Assembly (NCBI RefSeq): GCF_049306965.1
Contig: NC_133184.1
Coordinates: forward strand, 40,399,501 to 40,463,500
Length of the DNA: 64,000 nt
Direction of reading: 5' to 3'
From: Danio rerio
Taxonomy: Eukaryota > Chordata > Actinopteri > Cypriniformes > Danionidae
In this document: piece by piece, positions 31,640-42,338 of the stretch
Numbering within the stretch: position 1 is the stretch's first letter
Layout: each line of letters starts with the position of its first letter
Notes under the pieces: generated by a model
What the model was told of the DNA's origin: nothing
The model's input: only the letters and a program-made list of their open reading frames with translations
Databases searched by the model: none
Translations under genes and position numbers: made by a program

Positions 31640-34060
31640 AGTGAGACTATCCATTGGGGCTTTAACTTGAATCACAGACTTCTTCTGCTTGATGCATCAG
31701 CACTGCTGGGTGACAGTGCTCGATCTTCATAAATGGCTAATAAAGTTGTCTCCTTGCTATGTCTGCTAATTCTCCCACCCACACGTGCCCAATAGCATTG
31801 AGTTGGATGTCCTTAGGACAAATGTCAAGGGGTTGTTGTCAGTGAACCCTTTGAAGGGGGGTGCATTGAACAGGTGATCATGGAACCTTTTGCAGACTGC
31901 CCACTCAAATTGCCAAAAACTCGAGCTTTTCAGAGTGAAGTCTTTATCTTCTCTCAGCTGGGGTCAGTGTCCTGAAGCCATAGCCAATGGCTCTGAGCCT
32001 GCTGTTTTGCTGCTGATATAGCACAGCTCCAAGTCCTTGTTCAGAGGCATCAGTATGAAGCATAAATGGGAGTATAAATTTCGGGTAGGTCAGTACTGGG
32101 GGGCGGGTTAAAGTCTCAATAATTCTTTCCAACACATCTTGGTGTTCTGTTGTCCACTCTACTCTGGCACGTGATGGTAACTGTGCTCCCCTTCTTCCAG
32201 CTCTGCCATACTTGATCTGTTCTGCATTGGCTACTAATGCATGAGACTAGAGGAGCTCATACATTGGCTTAGCAATCGATGAGAAATCCTGGATGTATGT
32301 GTGGTAGTAACTGAGGAAACCCAGTAATTGTCACAGCTCACCAACTGTGTTTGGTTTCTTTTTATTCAGGGAGATCACTGCGTCCATGTTGCTCAGTTCA
32401 AGAAGCACACCAGTCTGAAACCAGTCTTCCCAGATATCTAACCTCTCTCTTGTAGAGTTCACATTTTTCTGGTCTCAGCTTTACTCCATGCATTTGCAGT
32501 GCCCTGAGGACTCTCCTCAATTCTTAAACATGGTTGTCAAATGTCTCACCATAGTTGAGGATGTCATCGATGTATGCAATGCACAGTTCATCTCTTAGTG
32601 AGTCAAGCATGCTCCTTTGAAAGGCAGCTGGTGCATTGGCAAGCCTAAACAGTCAATGCTTTCAGGTTTCAGGACCCTTCAGCCATAAATTCCTGATGGT
32701 AGTCTTTTCCCTGGTCTAGGATTGAATACAATCGGTAACCCCCTATGTTTGTCAATAAAGGTCCTGGATCCAGGGAAGTGGGTGTCTATCTGGAACTTCT
32801 TTTGATTCAATAATCTGTTGTCAATACACAGCCTAAGGGTGCCATCTTTCTTATGAACACACACCACAGGCTTGGTCACCCACCCTTGAGGTAGTAAGTG
32901 CTGGATGTATTCCTTCACCTCTTTATTCAGGGGTTTTGGGATGGAGGCATATGTTCCCTAAACAGGGATGTAGTCCTTCAAGCTGATCGACATCTGTAAG
33001 CTTGGGATACACCCTATATCATCTTCTTGTGCAATGGCATTTGACTCTTCATAGAGCATTACTCTGACTAGTTTCTGCTGTTCTTCTAGATGGCTTATGT
33101 TAACAGGTGGGGGCTACTTTTCTTGAGGGACTCCCCCTTCCATCTGACTCACTGGTATATCAATGTCACTCTCCATATCTTGTTGGATAAAGTGAACTAT
33201 GGGTTGGATACTACCCATGTATGTGTGTCGATGACTGCAGACTTCACTTGCGAAAAGATTGCTCAGAGGGATCTTGACATAGAAGGGAATGACCGACCCT
33301 ATCTCTATCAGCCCTTCTCCATTGTCCAGTTGGGTCAGTGGTGTACTCTTGTCATCAGATTCAAACTACACTACTGGCTCTGAGAGGTCTTGGCCAGCTG
33401 GGGTTTTACACTTCACATGAGTCTGCCAGCCAGCAGGTACAATTACATCTTTTGTACCAACTGTAACAACAGCCTCCTGCATTGTGAGGGAATAATCCAG
33501 TCATCTCTGTCCATCCCTCAAAAGGGAAAGTATCCCTATTAACAGCTGAAACTGAAATCACCCCCACCAACTATCTCAGATAGGGGTCGAAAGTTTACTT
33601 TTCCAAATGTCATCAATTATACTAATTTGTGACCCTGTGTCTGATCGAGAACTTACTGAAAAACCATTAATATGACATTTAAGAATAGCTTTCTTTCTGA
33701 TAAGCTTTGCTACTTGGTTACATGGTTTTTGTCTTGTGCATAACCGCGGATAGGAACCTGGAAGTCTTCCTGACCCAGATACTTTCTCATTGATTTGAAA
33801 CTGAATTTGTTAGGTTCCTGCTCACCTCCCATCAGAACACCTTTTCTTTCTTTACACCACAAACTGCACAATGTCCTTCATTACATAAAAAAGCAATGAC
33901 TGCAAGAGGTAAAATCTTTGCTACTACATTTGGGACATACCTGTCTACTGTGTTTTCGTTGAAGCTGGGAATCTGTTCTTGCCTTTGCAAGTGATTCTAC
34001 AGTCTTTGTTTGAGAGGACCTAACCCATCACTCGGCCTTAATCCTGGAAGACACATTCAT
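31640..34060 (-). mobile_element. Ty3/Gypsy LTR-retrotransposon fossil, internal part
   Basis: Read on the minus strand from high to low coordinates, the remnants are a zinc-knuckle-like patch, an aspartic-protease-like SDTGSQ patch, reverse-transcriptase-like sequence (around 32679-32918, with the VHKKDGTLRLCIDNRLLN block) and RNase H-like sequence (around 31944-32135, LHTDASEQGLGAVLYQ). That order is Gypsy-type. No LTRs or integrase were recognised and the ends are approximate. It is broken many times and looks old. Confidence 0.75.
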
Positions 34061-34915
34061 AATGCTGGATTTGCTCATTTGAAAAAAAGTTTTAAAGTTT
34101 CTTTGTGGATTTCTGTAAACGATTCAAGGGAGACCGAATTGAAATTGTTTTTATCTAGTTTCCCTTAGAATTTGTAAAATGTAACCTACTACAAAAGGCA
34201 CCAAACCTCACTAGTTGTCTTCTGTCTTGTGGGCTTTTGATTTCAAACCTGACGCAGTGTGTTTAATAGCACCACATGTGGTTTGAGAGCTACAAGCGTG
34301 TTTTCATGAACATTTATTTTTCATTTGTCCAAATGTTTCGGAACAACATGAGCGTGAGTAAATATCATTTATTTGGCCATTCTGCTTTTAATACCATTTC
34401 TTTATTAGTAGTCATTTTGGTGTTTCTGTTTCTCAAAATGCAAATAAAAGCAGATGAATGAAGTTCTGGTTCAAAAGCCTTTTAAATGAGCTGTGTATAC
34501 AAATAAATACATTAATAAGAACGAACCATTAACACTAAACAGACCACAATGATTTATTCAAAATGTGGCAACGATACAAATCAAGGCTAATTTCCGTTTC
34601 TAATAGCAGCTGGGGTTTCAGCAGGTAAAGTCATAATTTTGCCTCATAGAAGCAAACGTCTTATTATTAAATTGTGCATATGGACTTGTTGGTTTTTTTC
34701 TATTATGCTTTGATTTTTAAACATCCTTGAATCAAGATGCACAATTCTCTCAATTTTCCAGGAAATCTAACAAAAATATTTTTAAATTTGAAACAAGAAC
34801 AAATGAGTAAATGTGGTAAAGATACAATATTGAAAGATGCAACATTTACATTGGCTTACATTGCTTATGAATATTGTCTTTAATATTGTCATTAAAATTC
34901 TCTAATTAGAGACTT

Positions 34916-35076
34916 TCATTTGTTCGTTTTCTTCAGCTTAGTCCCTTTATTAATCAGGGGTCGCCACAGCAGAATGAACCGCCAACTTATCCAGCTTATG
35001 TTTTATGCAGCGGATGGCCTTCCAGACGCAACCCAACACTGGGAAACACCCATACACTCTCGTTTACACACATACA
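34916..35076 (-). mobile_element. DANA SINE, truncated
   Basis: The minus strand carries GGCGGTTCATTCTGCTGTGG and AATAAAGGGACTAAGC, the DANA tail. The tRNA-like head is missing. It is absent from duplication copy A, so it inserted after the duplication or was lost there. Confidence 0.85.
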
Positions 35077-35226
35077 CTTTTATAATGTCTAAATGTAACA
35101 TTTTATATTTTTTATGTATTATGTAACATGTTTTTCTAAATTTTTTCTTTGTAGCTTCAAATTCGAATGTCACATCTCATTGCTCAAAGATTTGCATGTC
35201 GTTATTTTTTTATTTTAAATTTAGAG

Positions 35227-35258
35227 GGTGGAGTTTTACAGTTTCACTGTGTATATAA
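35227..35258 (+). promoter_or_regulatory. T2R gene 2 core promoter: GGTGGAG box and TATATAA
   Basis: GGTGGAG at 35227-35233 and TATATAA at 35252-35258 are 18 bp apart. The TATA starts 39 nt before the ATG at 35291, exactly as in gene 1. Confidence 0.6.
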
Positions 35259-35290
35259 GAAACTCACTCCTCTTAGTCCTCAGTGGAAAA

Positions 35291-36232
35291 ATGGGTTTCT
35301 TTTTTGTTTACATTAGCTTCTTGGCCTATGCCTTAGTCAATGTGCCAGTTTCTATTATCACTATTCTGATGAATGTATTTTTTGTGTACTGTATGTTTTC
35401 TTCAGAGAAAGGACAAGCAAACAATGTAAAACCGCCGCTGAATGTTTTGCTGTGGTCCCTTATTGGATGCAGTCTTCTTCATAACATTTTCAACCTTTTA
35501 TTTGTTTTGTATGAATTAGTTTACCCACCTGTCTGGCTGTACATTATTTCGGGTGCTACTATACTTTTCGCCATAAGGACAAGTTTTACTGCATGCCTCG
35601 GTCTGCAAGTTTGTTACTTCTTGCAGATTGTTCCAGTCCGATGGCCTTGCTTTATCTGGATGAAGAAGCACATCAAACTCTTCATGTACGTCTTGTTGTT
35701 TCTTGACAGACTCTACTTTCTGTCTCAATATGTCATACGTGTTTTTCTTGAGATTCGGAGGGTAGTGATGTCCTTTAATTCATCCAGCGTTTATGACAAC
35801 ACCACCAGCCAGTCAGCAGATTTCGGATACTACATGTTTATCGCAGACTTTTGGCTGAAATTTTGCTATTTTTTCATTTGTCTTGGCATTATGCTGACGT
35901 CAGGCATCACGACTGTCGTCTACTTGTGGAAGCACATGAAGAGAATGAAGGAGAACACCAGCTCTTTATCTGCTCTTTGTAAAAGGCAGCAGATGAGAGT
36001 GACCATCATGGGCATCATTCAGACGGTCCTCTTCTTCTTTGCTTCAGGGTGGCTCATGACTGAAGAGTTCATTTTTTGTTATATTGGTGGTTTTGATGTG
36101 GGCTCCCGTTTGGCTTCCACTGTAATGGCACTGTATTCTTTTGGAACGACCTTACTTTTAGGAATTGGTCAGTCCAAATTCCGACTTCTGGCTAAGGATA
36201 TCGGCAAAAAGACAAGAAAACCAAAATCCTAA
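35291..36232 (+). CDS. Bitter taste receptor (T2R family) gene 2, intact and intronless
   Basis: A 313-residue single-exon frame, colinear with gene 1 and differing at 11 residues by my count: S45N, M95I, I107V, C191F, E262F, F265I, Y268F, T272S, H273R, L284F, C305G. The T2R signatures CYFLQIVPVRWP, KHMKRMKEN, QQMRVTIMGIIQTVL and IGQSKFRLLA are all kept, as are the loop-2 sequons. Five of the 11 changes fall in extracellular loop 3 (262-273). The start is the first ATG after the TATA box. It is likely functional and a recent paralogue of gene 1. ATTAAA at 36282 could be a poly(A) signal. Confidence 0.88.
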   Translation: MGFFFVYISFLAYALVNVPVSIITILMNVFFVYCMFSSEKGQANNVKPPLNVLLWSLIGCSLLHNIFNLLFVLYELVYPPVWLYIISGATILFAIRTSFTACLGLQVCYFLQIVPVRWPCFIWMKKHIKLFMYVLLFLDRLYFLSQYVIRVFLEIRRVVMSFNSSSVYDNTTSQSADFGYYMFIADFWLKFCYFFICLGIMLTSGITTVVYLWKHMKRMKENTSSLSALCKRQQMRVTIMGIIQTVLFFFASGWLMTEEFIFCYIGGFDVGSRLASTVMALYSFGTTLLLGIGQSKFRLLAKDIGKKTRKPKS

Positions 36233-37647
36233 TCCTGTTAAATCCTATTTAATTTTGGTTGTCACTTCTGGCAGCAGATGAATTAAAAAGATAGTTATTG
36301 GATGAGGAAAATGACCTCATTATTTATTAACCCTCTTGTGGTTTTAAACTTCATCAGTTTTTTTTTTTTCATTTGTTGAACACAAATGATGATATTTAGA
36401 AAAATGCTGGTTCCATAGTAACATTTTTGGGTCAAATGTTAAGACAGCACTCAAACTAATGTGTGGGTGATTTTATTTGAATGGACATAACTTTTTAAAA
36501 TGATTTTAAATGTCACAGAAACACTAAAACAAATGAAATATTTGTAAAAATGTAAACATAGTTAGATTTGCCAGTAACTCTTTGCAAGGATATAATTTGT
36601 AGAAATGAATGCATTCTCTAATGAAATCATTTTATATTTGCAAACCACAGACTCGCTTTTCTTCTGCTTGTCAAAAGGGCTCAGTGATTTTTGCAAATCT
36701 TGCACCAAATTCTTTCTTTTGACAAATGGAGATCCATTTAATTGGAAAACTGTATCATGTTTTAGTTTATTTACTTCTGCATGCTTCAGAGTAAGGCTGG
36801 CTGATAAACAATAATATATCAAATCGCAATTAAATTAATTTTGCTAACAAAGCTCTAGAAATATTTATTGATATTGATCACAAAAGTCAGTTGCACAGCA
36901 GAAATATGCAACAACAGCAATCTATAATTCTGTTGATTTTAGAGGTTCACCAAATTTTTGGTCGTCGAAAATTTTTGGCCAAAAATAGGTCATGCTATTT
37001 TAGTATTGTTTACCACGCTCGTTTCTCTTTCTTGTCAGCAGTATCCGCATTCAGTCATGGTTAGGATACTCTTTTAAAAGTGGAATCATTAACTACTTCT
37101 ATCAAAATATATATCGTTATCATCATTCAACTCCATTCTATAATTCTGTAGAAATCCATAGTGATTTTTCTGAAACGTACTATATTATCTACGTATAATG
37201 CAAAATAGAAATAGTTTATTATTACTGAATGAATTATTCCATACAGAAATGTGTGTGAATGCAAATTATTATTCATTTGATTGCTTAATTATTAATCAGC
37301 TATTTACATGCTCTCATATTCTGTTCCCTTTTTAACATTGGCATTATTTTACATTTTATGAAACACATTTTGTAGTTTGTTTTCAGTCACTAAGCATCTT
37401 TACAGTTAATAAAGCTACGTTTTAATAAGAGAAAATCTTTTTTTTTTATCAACATATATTGTTACAGATATCTTTAGATTGTTATTCTGCCAAAAGTTAA
37501 TGCTACTAGTTATTGGTGATGTTGACTTGTCGTTTTGCTTTTTAATTTAATTGTTGCAGTCCCACCTGGTGGACTGAATGCATATTACAAGTAATGTATG
37601 TTTAGATCTGAAGAGAGCAAGTTTTAGACACAGTTTAGAAACATTTG

Positions 37648-37955
37648 CAGCAGATTAGTTTGACAATCATCTGCATCAGACAGACTGTCCTCTCTTGCTT
37701 CTGTTGCTTATGTGGAGATAAGCTCCTTATGTATACTGATTTATTTGACTGTTTATATCTGTTTGGACATTTGATTTGCTCTGTTATGTTGCTTTATTTT
37801 CTTGGAATGATCAAAGATTTCACCTTATGGCTAAAATATTGACAAAAAATAGCTCCTTATGCATTCAGATGTTTTTTTAAAAAGTTTGCTTTGGTCTGTT
37901 ATATTGCTTTAATGTCTTAGAGTAATTAAATGTCACCTTATGGCTAAATTATAAA
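37648..37955 (+). pseudogene. T2R pseudogene fragment (TM6 to C-terminus) with a partial internal duplication
   Basis: GCAGCAGATTAGTTTGACAA and TCATCTGCATCAGACAGACT align with gene 3 TM6 coding sequence. The translation QQISLTIICIRQTVL matches QQMRLTIIGIIQTVL, and ICSVMLLYFLG matches LRSVMALYSLG. The segment starting AGCTCCTTATGTAT (37719) is repeated, diverged, at about 37850 (AGCTCCTTATGCAT), ending in CACCTTATGGCTAAA both times. The 5' three-quarters of a T2R are absent. It is more like gene 3 than genes 1 and 2. The rest of 36791-38446 holds only AT-rich DNA and a short (TG)n near 38205. Confidence 0.75.
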
Positions 37956-38446
37956 AAAAAAACATCTTTTTTTATTTTATGCTTGTTTTAATCTTAGTTA
38001 GTTTAGGTTGTCTCTTCACAGCAGATATAGCGATTGTAATATGCATGAATAATGGAAGGGAAGCAAAAATGTTTTTGTGCAGATAGAGAACTTCATGATT
38101 CAGTTTCTCCTGTCATCTGATTGTTATTTAAGTTAGAACAATAGCAGAGCTTAATTTGCATACATTTCAATGGAAGTGAAAATGTGAACATTTGCAAATC
38201 ACATGGTGTGTGTGTGTGTGCTTTTCCTCTCTATGCATTAAAAGTTAGCTTTTAATAGTTCTGTTTTCTGGTGATTTTTTTAACCCCTTCATAATGCTAA
38301 CATGCAATGAAAAAGGAGATTTTTACTTAATCATCAATACTTTATCAAATATTCACTTGCCCTCAGGCAAGGGCCGGTATAAGATTCTGACGGTATAATA
38401 ACCTTGAATAAAAATGATCACAGATTATCAACAGCATCTTTACAAT

Positions 38447-40581
38447 TTAAAGGGCACATAGTTTACCCCTTTTTTAAGATTTAATATAAATATTATGGTT
38501 CTTCTTAGTGCGCCAGTTTAGGTTCAGTTCAAAACACAATTCAGATTTTTATTATAATGTGTTAAACAGTGTCATTTTGGGCGTGTGTACACAGGCCGCT
38601 GTTTTAGGGGTGTGTTGCTTCACATAAAAATTAGTTTCAAATTTCCGCCCAACGTAACAAGGGGGCGGAGCCAAGAGCCCCCCCAATCAGTGTTTGGCAA
38701 CAGACAGGCAGACAGAGAGAAGCAACATGAGTAAGAGGACCAACATTCACCCGTACATGTACAACTCGGACACAGACCTAGCAGAGAGTACACAATCATT
38801 TGTGTCTTTGTATAGTTTTACAGACAACTGTGTGCTAGTTTAAAGTTCTGAGCTTGTACACCCAGACTAATAACCACTCACACTGAATTAACTTTGACTG
38901 AGGCACCAGTTGACCCGCTTAGAGCCGCGACACGGCACACCAGACATGCACATTTGCATGTTATTTAAAATTAAACTAATCAGATGGACCTCTATGGCGC
39001 GGCCGAAACATGAAGTGTCCCGAATAATAGCTGGCCACCGCGGACAGCCACCGACTTGAAGCACCATTGTGTGTACCCTGATAGAAACCTATGTTTAGAA
39101 TTCTAAAATGGATGGTGCTGCGTGGCGCGATGCTGTGCGTCACAGAGCAGCGCTTCTGGTGTGCGACCTGGAGGCAAGTTTGTTATTTTATTTTCAATGG
39201 AGGGACACTCACGTGAGGCAACGCGCTCGCACTTTCCAACTGCACCAAGTTAAGATCACTTGGAGCTTCTGGGACTGCGAGAAATGCAAACAGCTGAAGT
39301 TTAAGATAGACGCAATGAAAAGTATACAGGTTTGCAAACCTACCTACAAACAAACTAAGTTACAAACAATTATTCCGATTACAGCGATCATGTGGTGAAT
39401 GTTGATCTTGTGTTGAGTCCAATGAGCCTTGCATCTAAAAATAGAGCAAATGTGTTCCTTTAGTGACATTGCTTTGACTCATACGCTGAAAATGGCGGAC
39501 GTGAAAAGACAAACTTAGGATATGGTGATGCGTGCCTATCAATCAATATTGGTGGGCAGGGGGACCGCACTTCTACGTCAAGTTGCGGTTGATTTAAAAA
39601 CCACTGCAATTGGTCCACCGTTTTTATGTTGTTAAATTGAAAAAAAAAGGACTGTTTTTTTATCACCCCAATATGACAGTCTATACACTATACTTAGGCC
39701 CAATCCCAATTTTATATTTGTACCCCTACCCCTTCCCCTTGTCCCTTACAACCGAGGGTAAAGGGGAAGGGCTTCAAAATTTCTCCCAAATTAGGACAAA
39801 ACTACACCACCTGCACACATCATGTCCTCGCGATTTCTTGCTTCATATGAGATCAGAAGATCGCGACTGCTAGAGTGATTCCAGTTGTGTTATTTTTTGG
39901 TATTTATCTTCAGGAAATCACTGAAGGCATATATTATGTTATCATAATGATCTAATGTGGCAATTAGATCGTAAAACTGTGCATTTAACACAGTGGCCAT
40001 ACTCATCAATGTAAACACACCAAAACAGCATTAACATTATAGCAGACACTGTAAAAAGCTCATTCCCAGCCACTAGACTTTTCTGACTGGGTATTCCAGT
40101 GTCATCGAGTGTCAGAATGTGTGGGGCTGCTGTACAGGAGTTATGATAAGGCACTATACATTGCAATATTTAGCGGTTTTTATTTTAGCATTTTTTTTAA
40201 AAGCATGACGGTAAAACATGAATGCGGTTACAAATATATTAAACCATGTGTTTGTTGTAAAAATTCAAAATAATGACAAAAAATACTAATTTGTAGATCT
40301 CCTTACTTCCGGGTGCAGCTGTTGCTGGGGTACTCTGGGAATTTTTTCTTACCCCTTGGTTTCAAGTGTGGTCCTGAAAAATCTTTGTTCGAAGGGCTTT
40401 TCACCCCTTACCCTTAGCCCTATGCCTTCAAGCTAAAGAGAATTGGGAGACCACTACCCGTTGGCGTGCACGCGCAAAACGAGGGGTAGGGGTAAGTGGA
40501 AGGGCTAAGGGGTAGATTTGGGATTGGGCCTTACACACATGTCCGTTGAAAAGTATATTTTTCACCATAGGTGCCCTTTAA
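38447..40581. mobile_element. TTAA-target transposon inserted at the minisatellite edge
   Basis: TTAA at 38447-38450 is followed by AGGGCACATAG. CTATAGG-like TAGGTGCCCT precedes TTAA at 40578-40581. The host unit CATCTTTACAATTTAA stops at the left border and the 21-bp minisatellite resumes at the right border. Another element (39695-40532) is nested inside. No transposase frame was seen. Confidence 0.7.
39695..40532. mobile_element. Nested MITE with TAGGCCCAATCCCAA ends
   Basis: TTAGGCCCAATCCCAATTTT, followed by CCCCTACCCCTTCCCC, is mirrored at the right by GGGGTAGGGGTAAGTGGAAG and TTTGGGATTGGGCCTTA. These are long, imperfect terminal inverted repeats. It is non-coding and lies in the TTAA element at 38447. 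Confidence 0.7.
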
Positions 40582-41455
40582 ATGGCTTCTTTACAGTTTA
40601 AAATGGCCTCTTTACAGTTTAAAACGGCATCTTTACAGTTTAAAAAGGGATCTTCACAATTTAAAACGGCATCTTTACACTTTAAAACGACATCTTTACA
40701 ATTTTAAAACGGCATCTTTACAGTTTAAAACGGCATCTTTACAGTTTAAAACACCATCTTTACAATTTAAAATGGGATCTTCACAATTTAAAACGGCATC
40801 TTTACAGTTTAAAACGGCATCTTTACAGTTTAAAACACCATCTTTACAATTTAAAATGGGATCTTCACAATTTAAAACGGCATCTTTACAGTTTAAAACG
40901 GCATCTTTACAGTTTTAAACGGCTTTTTTACGATTTAAAATAACATCTTTACAGTTTAAAATGGCATCTTTACAGTTTAAAATGGCATCTTTACAGTTTA
41001 AAACGGCATCTTTACAGTTTAAAACGGCATCTTTAGAGTTTAAAAAGGGATCTTCACAATTTAAAACGGCATCTTTACACTTTAAAACGACATCTTTACA
41101 ATTTTATAACGGCATCTTTACAGTTTAAAACGGCTTTTTTACAATTTAAAATGACATCTTTACAGTTTAAAACAGCATCTTTACACTTTAAAACGACATC
41201 TTTACAATTTTATAACGGCATCTTTACAGTTTAAAACGGCTTCTTTACAATTTAAAATGACATCTTTACAGTTTAAAACAACATCTTTACACTTTAAAAC
41301 GGCATCTTTACAGTTTAAAATGGGATCTTCACAATTTAAAACGGCATCTTTACAGTTTAAAACGGCATCTTTACAATTTTGAAACGGCATCTTTACAGTT
41401 TTAAACGGCTTTTTTACTATTTAAAATGACATCTTTACAGTTTAAAACGGCATCT
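40582..41455. repeat. 21-bp minisatellite, about 40 copies
   Basis: The unit is GGCATCTTTACAGTTTAAAAC with variants (CAATTTAAAATGGGATCTTC, ACACCATC, TTTATAACGG). Higher-order repeats of two to six units are visible. Because 21 is a multiple of three, stop-free frames appear on both strands, but they are not genes. Each unit contains a TTAA or TTTAAA site. Confidence 0.9.
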
Positions 41456-41639
41456 TTTCTGCTGGAGAGGCTGTTGTCCTAAAAAACTAAAAAAAGAAAA
41501 AAACGTAAATAAAAAATCTTTCACATACCTTAGGAATGGTATAGCAGATAATTTTGTTTTAAAACCATGACTTTTCCAAGCCGTGTATACCTTGAAAACG
41601 TTTATGTCCCATGCCTAGCCCTCAGTAGCTCTTCTGAGA

Positions 41640-41715
41640 TATTTAATTTACTAAATCAGTCACATGGCAGCACCTGAATACATTTAGACATTTTGCTGCA
41701 TGTTCAAACTACTTA
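41640..41715 (+). mobile_element. Tc1-like terminal fragment
   Basis: AATCAGTCACATGGCAGCAC, then CATTTAGACAT and GCTGCATGTTCAAAC, match the 5' subterminal part of the Tc1-like family at 29393, with an internal deletion. The remainder of 41456-42270 is AT-rich and unassigned. Confidence 0.45.
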
Positions 41716-42273
41716 TTTACAATGAGTTAAAACAATTCTTATGTTTTTTTTTTGGTGCAAAGAATAAGTTGTTTTATGTTCAATCAACTTAAATTTGTAA
41801 ATCTAAGGGTAAATATTAAACTAACTTAATATATTTGTGTTGGGACATTTTTCACAGTGTCAAGATTAGTGTAATTCGTAATATGTATTTTTTTTCCACT
41901 CTAATATTTTCACTCAAGTTTTCAATAACATGTCTGGGCCGCTTGATCTCCAAACTAAGTGCTATATAAATGTGAAAAATACTATAAAAAAAACTAAAGG
42001 TCTAAAAGAAGAATGAAGATGACTATATTCCCAGTGTTTTCTTATATTTGTTTAAAATATGAATATCCTTGATAATTAATTAGTTTTAAGAATTATATTA
42101 TATAATTAATATAATAATATAATTACATTAGTTATTTTAATGTATTTTTAGATATGTCTAATTAAAGTACTCAACAGGGTATGTAAACGCTCATGCACAC
42201 TTTCTCTTTCTGGAAGATCTTCATTGGTCGCTCAGATGTCATTTCAGTTCCTATAAACATATTTAAATGAAGA

Positions 42274-42306
42274 GGTGGAGCCTTTACATTTTCTTTGTTT
42301 ATATAA
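42274..42306 (+). promoter_or_regulatory. T2R gene 3 core promoter: GGTGGAG box and TATATAA
   Basis: GGTGGAG at 42274-42280 and TATATAA at 42300-42306, separated by 19 bp. The TATA starts 39 nt before the ATG at 42339. It is conserved despite strong divergence of the gene from copies 1 and 2. Confidence 0.6.
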
Positions 42307-42338
42307 GGCACACCTTCCTATTAGTGGTCAGTGGGAAA

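Larger units (their letters stand above)
34190..36790 (+). repeat. T2R duplication block, copy B
   Basis: The counterpart of 26170-29082. It differs by a DANA SINE at 34916-35076 and by indels in the flanks. The T2R frame is almost unchanged. Copy B lies about 7.7 kb downstream of copy A in the same orientation. Confidence 0.8.

Noticed and set aside
40571-41390. Repetitive frames on both strands (LQFKTAS-type and LNCKDAV-type repeats)
   Set aside because: A 21-bp minisatellite unit divisible by three automatically gives periodic open frames.
42267-42338. Upstream in-frame ATG of T2R gene 3
   Set aside because: It lies before the TATATAA at 42300 and within the conserved GGTGGAG box region; the ATG at 42339 matches genes 1 and 2.
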